Source: JBPCPM01 sp050999155 (GTDB taxonomy: Bacteria; Actinomycetota; Thermoleophilia; Solirubrobacterales; 70-9). From it: DNA of 8,724 nucleotides. Made by a program: the position numbers and the translations under genes. The stretch covers positions 1 through 8,724 of the forward strand of contig JBPCPM010000077.1 in the NCBI GenBank assembly GCA_050999155.1, in the 5' to 3' direction. The notes beneath the pieces were generated by a model. That model did not search any database and was not told the origin of the DNA. It saw nothing but the letters and a program-made list of their open reading frames with translations. This document shows positions 6,248-8,724 of this stretch, piece after piece (position 1 is the stretch's first letter; every line of letters begins with the position of its first letter).

Positions 6248-6267
6248 ATGCTATGTATACTTGCAAG
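6231..6267 (+). promoter_or_regulatory. 37-bp palindromic operator overlapping the antitoxin promoter
   Basis: Two 17-base arms (6231-6247 and 6251-6267) around the spacer ATG are reverse complements at 15 of 17 positions. The inner seven (TACATAG/CTATGTA) and outer six (CTTGCA/TGCAAG) bases pair perfectly. Inside it lie TTGCAT (6232-6237) and TATACT (6256-6261), a -35/-10 pair with 18-bp spacing. The last base of the palindrome touches ATG 6268. Such a site fits binding by antitoxin dimers that shut off RNA polymerase. The low GC of this stretch stands out from its surroundings. Confidence 0.8.
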
Positions 6268-6579
6268 ATGGACAAGAAGCCTCTGCGGGTTCCCATCTCG
6301 GTGGCGTCGCAGCGCGGCGTTTCGTGGTTGAGCGAGACCGCCGCCGGCCGGCGAGTCGTCCTGACCCGGTTCGGCGCCGTCCAGGCTGTTGTCGACTCCG
6401 CCGAGCGGATTGACGAGGGCGCGGCTCGCATTCGCGATGCCGCAAGGCTGGTCGTCGAGCGCTACGCCGAGGCCGGGCTCGGTCGAGCCAACACGGTGGC
6501 GTTGGCCGACGCCTGCGCCAAGTTGGGCCTGGACCCGGCGAGGGTACGGGCGCGAGCCGAGGCGCTCCGGGAAAGGTAG
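6268..6579 (+). CDS. Phd/YefM-like antitoxin
   Basis: A 103-residue protein whose first 45 residues follow the Phd/YefM plan: RVPISVASQRGVSWLSETAA, then GRRVVLTRFGAVQAVVDSAE. That is a strand, a helix carrying the serine-rich turn, and a hairpin ending in the 'G-x-x-x-A-V-V-x-S' motif. The C-terminal half is helical (IDEGAARIRDAARLVVERYA, then LADACAKLGLDPARVRARAE) and would wrap the toxin. ATG 6268 lies six bases after a TATACT -10, so the message is probably leaderless. The stop overlaps the toxin start by one base (TAGTG). The palindrome before it should be its own operator. The reading frame is also open upstream and in register with the DUF222 gene, which is treated as a separate observation. 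Confidence 0.75.
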   Translation: MDKKPLRVPISVASQRGVSWLSETAAGRRVVLTRFGAVQAVVDSAERIDEGAARIRDAARLVVERYAEAGLGRANTVALADACAKLGLDPARVRARAEALRER

Positions 6580-7310
6580 TGCGCGGTGGCAGTCGCTTTC
6601 CCGACGATCAGGCGCAGGTCGTCTTCTCGGACGCGCTCATCGAGCAGCTCGACGACCTGACCGAGGATCAGCAGGTCGATGTCGTGGCCGAGATCGTCCT
6701 GCTCTGTGACGCGCCGGGGGGCAAGCACCCGCTGCGGGCCCCGCTTGGCGGCTGGAACACCCTCGACGTCCTCAGGCGCCAGCACCGCGTGATCTACAAG
6801 GCCACGACGGTCGGCGGGACCGGCCTGCTCGAAGTCCTTTGCCTCGGGCCACGCTCGGACAACGAGGTCTACGACATGGCGGTTGGCCTTACCCGGTCCG
6901 GGCTCCTAGCCCCGGACGAGGTAACCGACCTGTGGGACGCCTTGGGGTTGCTCGACGTACTAGCGGAGGATGTCGGCCTCGACGGTTGGGACTACAGCCC
7001 CCCGCCCGCCCCGCCCGGGATGCAGCGTGCCGCGGTGGCAGGCGGCGTCGTGGACGCCGAGACGGCGTCGCTGCTCTCCAAGCCCGAGCTTGAGGCCGCG
7101 ATGGAGGCCGCATGGGCGGGACCAGGCGACTCGCCCGACCAGGAGGCGGCGCTCGTCGCTGCCCTCGAGCGCGCCCGACGAAACGCTGCCGTGTCTGGCC
7201 GGAGCGCTGTCACCGGGACGAAGGCGACGCGATGTGCCGCCCCGATGCCCCGGGCCTCCCGAAGGTGTATCCGGCGCCGCGGGCACCCGGGACCGCACCG
7301 CGCCAAGTAG
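6579..7310 (+). CDS. RelE-like toxin with a long C-terminal extension
   Basis: A 243-residue protein. Residues about 10-100 form a RelE/ParE-type domain: QAQVVFSDALIEQLDDLTED, then GKHPLRAPLGGWNTLDVLRR, QHRVIYKATTVGGTG and LLEVLCLGPRSDNEVYDMA. The R-V-I-Y strand and the L-x-L-G-P-R end are characteristic. Ordinary members stop near residue 100. Here about 140 residues follow: an acidic helix-rich part (LAPDEVTDLWDALGLLDVLA), a proline-rich linker (PPPAPPG, about 146-152), another acidic helical part (LSKPELEAAMEAAW, then EAALVAALERARRNAA) and a very basic tail. The tail's Arg-rich composition could mean a late frame change. GTG 6579 overlaps the antitoxin stop, so the pair is coupled. Activity is presumably ribosome-dependent mRNA cleavage by family analogy; the extension's role is unknown. 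Confidence 0.75.
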   Translation: MRGGSRFPDDQAQVVFSDALIEQLDDLTEDQQVDVVAEIVLLCDAPGGKHPLRAPLGGWNTLDVLRRQHRVIYKATTVGGTGLLEVLCLGPRSDNEVYDMAVGLTRSGLLAPDEVTDLWDALGLLDVLAEDVGLDGWDYSPPPAPPGMQRAAVAGGVVDAETASLLSKPELEAAMEAAWAGPGDSPDQEAALVAALERARRNAAVSGRSAVTGTKATRCAAPMPRASRRCIRRRGHPGPHRAK

Positions 7311-7342
7311 GGGCGCTCGAGCGATGGCCAGCCAGTCCGCTT

Positions 7343-7366
7343 CGCCGGCGCAAGCCCGCGCCGGCG
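7343..7366 (+). terminator. Strong hairpin after the RelE gene
   Basis: CGCCGGCGC (7343-7351) and GCGCCGGCG (7358-7366) pair perfectly around AAGCCC, and the stem can be extended by a T-G, a T-A and a C-G pair. It starts 33 bases after the toxin stop. No T-run follows, which is common for actinobacterial hairpin terminators but leaves the function unproven. Confidence 0.5.
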
Positions 7367-7415
7367 GAGAACCATGTGGGCGAGGGCGTCTGGAGCACCC
7401 CGCAGCGCTACCAAC

Positions 7416-7431
7416 TATCCTTGAGGGGCCA
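7416..7431 (+). promoter_or_regulatory. Putative -10 close to the Uma2 start
   Basis: TATCCT (7416-7421) lies nine bases before ATG 7431. GAGGGG between them is only two bases from the ATG, too near for a normal Shine-Dalgarno sequence. A leaderless or nearly leaderless message is therefore more likely. Confidence 0.4.
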
Positions 7432-7985
7432 TGAGCGAGGCCATCGCCTACACGACCTTCGATGAGTTCCTCGCCGGCGAGCGGACCTCCGAGCGCCGTC
7501 ACGAGTTCGTCGGCGGCCGTATCTACGCAATGTCGGGCGGGACCGAACGTCACGACCTGATGGCGGTGCTGATCAGCGACGCTCTGGCCGCCGGGACCAA
7601 GGCCAAGGGCTGCCGGCGCTTCGTCCACAACCGCCTCGTCAACACCCGCATCGGCAACGCCTACTACCCAGACGTGATGGTGGCCTGCGGGAGCGCCCCG
7701 GACGAGCAGTACGAAACCGATCCGACTTTGATCGTGGAGATCCAGTCACCCTCGACCCGCGGTATTGACCGCCGGGAGAAGGCGACGGCCTACGCCATGG
7801 CCTCGACGCTGCGGCTGCTCCTGTTGGTCGACCCCAACGAGAGGCGGATCGAGGTCGCGCACCCAGCCGACGGCAAGATCCGGGACTGGGCCGTCTTCGG
7901 GCCGGGTGACGTTGTGTTCACCGACTACGGCGTCATCCACGTCGACGCCCTCTGCGACGAGCTCGACGCCACCGCCACCATCTGA
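7431..7985 (+). CDS. Uma2 family (DUF820) putative restriction-type endonuclease
   Basis: A 184-residue protein with the PD-(D/E)XK layout of Uma2/DUF820. The N-terminal region TTFDEFLAGERTSERRHEFV and GGRIYAMSGGTERHD (about residues 28-42) are the usual opening motifs. The catalytic series is YYPD (D81), LIVEIQSPST (E103, Q105 in the ExQ/ExK position) and DRREKATAY (D113, K117). Length is normal and the frame intact. The family is widespread in cyanobacteria and actinobacteria; most members are untested and the biological role is unknown. It has its own likely promoter and stands between a TA operon on its left and a convergent MazEF-type operon on its right. No methyltransferase is present, so it is not a classic restriction-modification pair. 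Confidence 0.85.
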   Translation: MSEAIAYTTFDEFLAGERTSERRHEFVGGRIYAMSGGTERHDLMAVLISDALAAGTKAKGCRRFVHNRLVNTRIGNAYYPDVMVACGSAPDEQYETDPTLIVEIQSPSTRGIDRREKATAYAMASTLRLLLLVDPNERRIEVAHPADGKIRDWAVFGPGDVVFTDYGVIHVDALCDELDATATI

Positions 7986-8137
7986 ACGTCGCCGCTCTCT
8001 GGCGCGCGTTCCTCCTTTGGATGAGGGCTCGTCGCTCGCGTCGCCCAGCAGGGGAAGTCGCCATGTCTTCGAGCAGCGTCCAGCGCGGCCGCCAGCAGCA
8101 CGCAGCAGTCAGGCAGCTTCAGCCCAGTTCATGACCG
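7986..8137. other. Convergent intergenic region
   Basis: These 152 bases separate the Uma2 stop from the stop of the minus-strand MazF gene. Both genes read into this stretch. I see no clear terminator hairpin with a T-run and no convincing small gene. Confidence 0.4.
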
Positions 8138-8443
8138 TCAGGCACAACCAAGGGGGCGGTCCAGGACCTGACACGCCTCACTCATCTTGGCCATCCCCAG
8201 CCTCGTGATCCGCTGGCGGAACAGCGAACGGGAGACGGTGTGCAGGTTGTCGAAGCTGGCGACGCACCGTTCGGGCATACCGTCGGTCACATCGAGGATC
8301 AGCTCGCTCTGAAGTCCTCGCACCGTCCTCGTGCAGGAGGCCACGACAACAGCCGCGATGCGGTCGGCGAGGGGGTCCCGGGTGAGGACGAGCACGGGCC
8401 GATCGCCGCCGGGCGTCGCCGCCCACCACACCTCGCCCCTCAC
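8138..8443 (-). CDS. mazF-like: MazF family endoribonuclease toxin
   Basis: A 101-residue protein on the minus strand. The family landmarks are all present: RGEVWWA at the N-terminus, GGDRPVLVLTRD (about residues 12-23), VVVASCTRTVRG, and the closing block CVASFDNLHTVSRSLFRQRI with TRL. MazF enzymes cut single-stranded mRNA at short sequence motifs and stall growth; the motif here cannot be predicted. I prefer GTG 8443 because it yields the canonical MRGEVWW start and is preceded by AGGGG. GTG 8458 overlaps the antitoxin stop (GTGA), adds VRGAV upstream and is a real alternative created by a 15-bp duplication. The antitoxin gene precedes it directly, so the two form one operon. Confidence 0.85.
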   Translation of the reverse strand: MRGEVWWAATPGGDRPVLVLTRDPLADRIAAVVVASCTRTVRGLQSELILDVTDGMPERCVASFDNLHTVSRSLFRQRITRLGMAKMSEACQVLDRPLGCA

Positions 8444-8463
8444 CACGGCGCCCCTCACCACGG
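8434..8463. repeat. Perfect 15-bp tandem duplication at the antitoxin/toxin junction
   Basis: CGCCCCTCACCACGG occurs at 8434-8448 and again, without a mismatch, at 8449-8463 (plus strand). On the minus strand each unit carries two GTG codons in the toxin frame plus an AGGGG Shine-Dalgarno-like run. The duplication therefore doubles the possible toxin starts and places the antitoxin stop inside one unit. Confidence 0.85.
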
Positions 8464-8688
8464 CGGTGTCGCCTCCCATGCTGCGGCGCCCTCCCCGAGG
8501 GCAAGCTCCTTCTCGTCCAGGGGCGCGGCGTCGTAGATGTCGGCGTCACGCTCGCAGGCAAGCCGGTAGAGGTAGAGGTCCACCGCCCTCCGAATGACCT
8601 CGGAGCGGGACTGATGCCGGCCGGGGACCATGGCGTCGATCGCCGCCAGCTGCGAATCGGTCATCCGAATTGCCACCTGCGTCGTCAT
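8455..8688 (-). CDS. mazE-like: Ribbon-helix-helix antitoxin of the MazF toxin
   Basis: A 77-residue protein whose first 45 residues are a ribbon-helix-helix domain: TTQVAIRMTDSQLAAIDAMV, then GRHQSRSEVIRRAVDLYLYR. The strand TTQVAIRM would contact DNA, and SRSEVIRRAV is the second helix. The C-terminal tail (DADIYDAAPLDEKELALGEG) is acidic and should bind the toxin. ATG 8688 has GGGAG seven or eight bases upstream. An ATG at 8703 in the same frame would add MGDLS but lacks a visible Shine-Dalgarno sequence. The stop TGA (8457-8455) falls in the 15-bp tandem repeat and overlaps one possible MazF start. The pairing of a ribbon-helix-helix protein with MazF is common in actinobacteria, where it replaces the classical MazE fold. 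Confidence 0.8.
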   Translation of the reverse strand: MTTQVAIRMTDSQLAAIDAMVPGRHQSRSEVIRRAVDLYLYRLACERDADIYDAAPLDEKELALGEGAAAWEATPPW

Positions 8689-8724
8689 GGACAAGTCTCC
8701 CATATTGGTAGACGCGGTGGTTGA

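Noticed and set aside
8063..8134. Short plus-strand frame starting at ATG 8063
   Set aside because: About 23 codons of Ser/Gln-rich sequence with no homology and no promoter. It lies between convergent genes.
1..8724. CRISPR array or integron attC cassettes
   Set aside because: No regularly spaced repeats and no attC-like imperfect palindromes between the cassette-like TA genes; only the pairwise repeats described were seen.

Overview
The window is GC-rich DNA (by eye about two thirds G+C) with GTG starts and short intergenic gaps. Several promoters have a TANNNT -10 hexamer 6-9 nt before the start codon, the pattern of leaderless transcripts. It also carries a DUF222/HNH (13E12-type) gene with a mycobacterial-type LexA box. 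Together these point to an actinobacterium, possibly Acidimicrobiia or a relative. I see no rRNA, tRNA, CRISPR array or intact transposase. Nearly all recognisable genes are toxin-antitoxin (TA) or nuclease genes, so the window reads as a TA or accessory-gene island.

Left part (1-4000, plus strand). The tail of a probable antitoxin gene overlaps a ParE/RelE-like toxin (60-362). After 278 bp with no gene comes an AbiEii-type nucleotidyltransferase (641-1396) and its helix-turn-helix partner (1458-1907). These two are linked by an 8-bp hairpin and a 22-codon mini-ORF that overlaps both genes. A second nucleotidyltransferase module follows in the usual order, winged-helix AbiEi-like antitoxin first (2100-3152) and toxin second (3152-4000), joined by TGATG.

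Middle part (4000-6250), the decayed zone. It holds a fragment of a 13E12-type HNH gene, a possible transposase scrap, and a minus-strand HigBA-type pair. In that pair the toxin is truncated and frameshifted and the antitoxin is frameshifted. Next is a larger 13E12-type gene (5020-6247) broken by one extra G. A repeat of about 75 bp occurs after the first HTH gene and again at the boundary between the HigB remnant and the 13E12 gene. The gene fragment at 4121-4254 is about 93% identical over its last 118 bases to the larger copy and shows independently where the G was inserted. A LexA-box-like sequence lies just after the -10 of the larger copy.

Right part (6230-8724). A Phd/YefM-like antitoxin and a RelE-like toxin with a long C-terminal extension form an operon. 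Its promoter lies inside a near-perfect 37-bp palindrome that touches the antitoxin ATG. A strong hairpin follows, then a Uma2 (DUF820) putative nuclease. Finally a minus-strand ribbon-helix-helix/MazF operon converges on Uma2, and a perfect 15-bp tandem duplication lies at the antitoxin/toxin junction.

The expected logic is that each antitoxin neutralises its neighbouring toxin and represses its own operon. The 13E12 element looks like the agent of local rearrangement and may bring SOS control into the cluster. No wholly new system is demonstrated. The best leads are the RelE toxin with its extension, the continuous DUF222-to-antitoxin reading frame, and the mini-ORF/hairpin junction.
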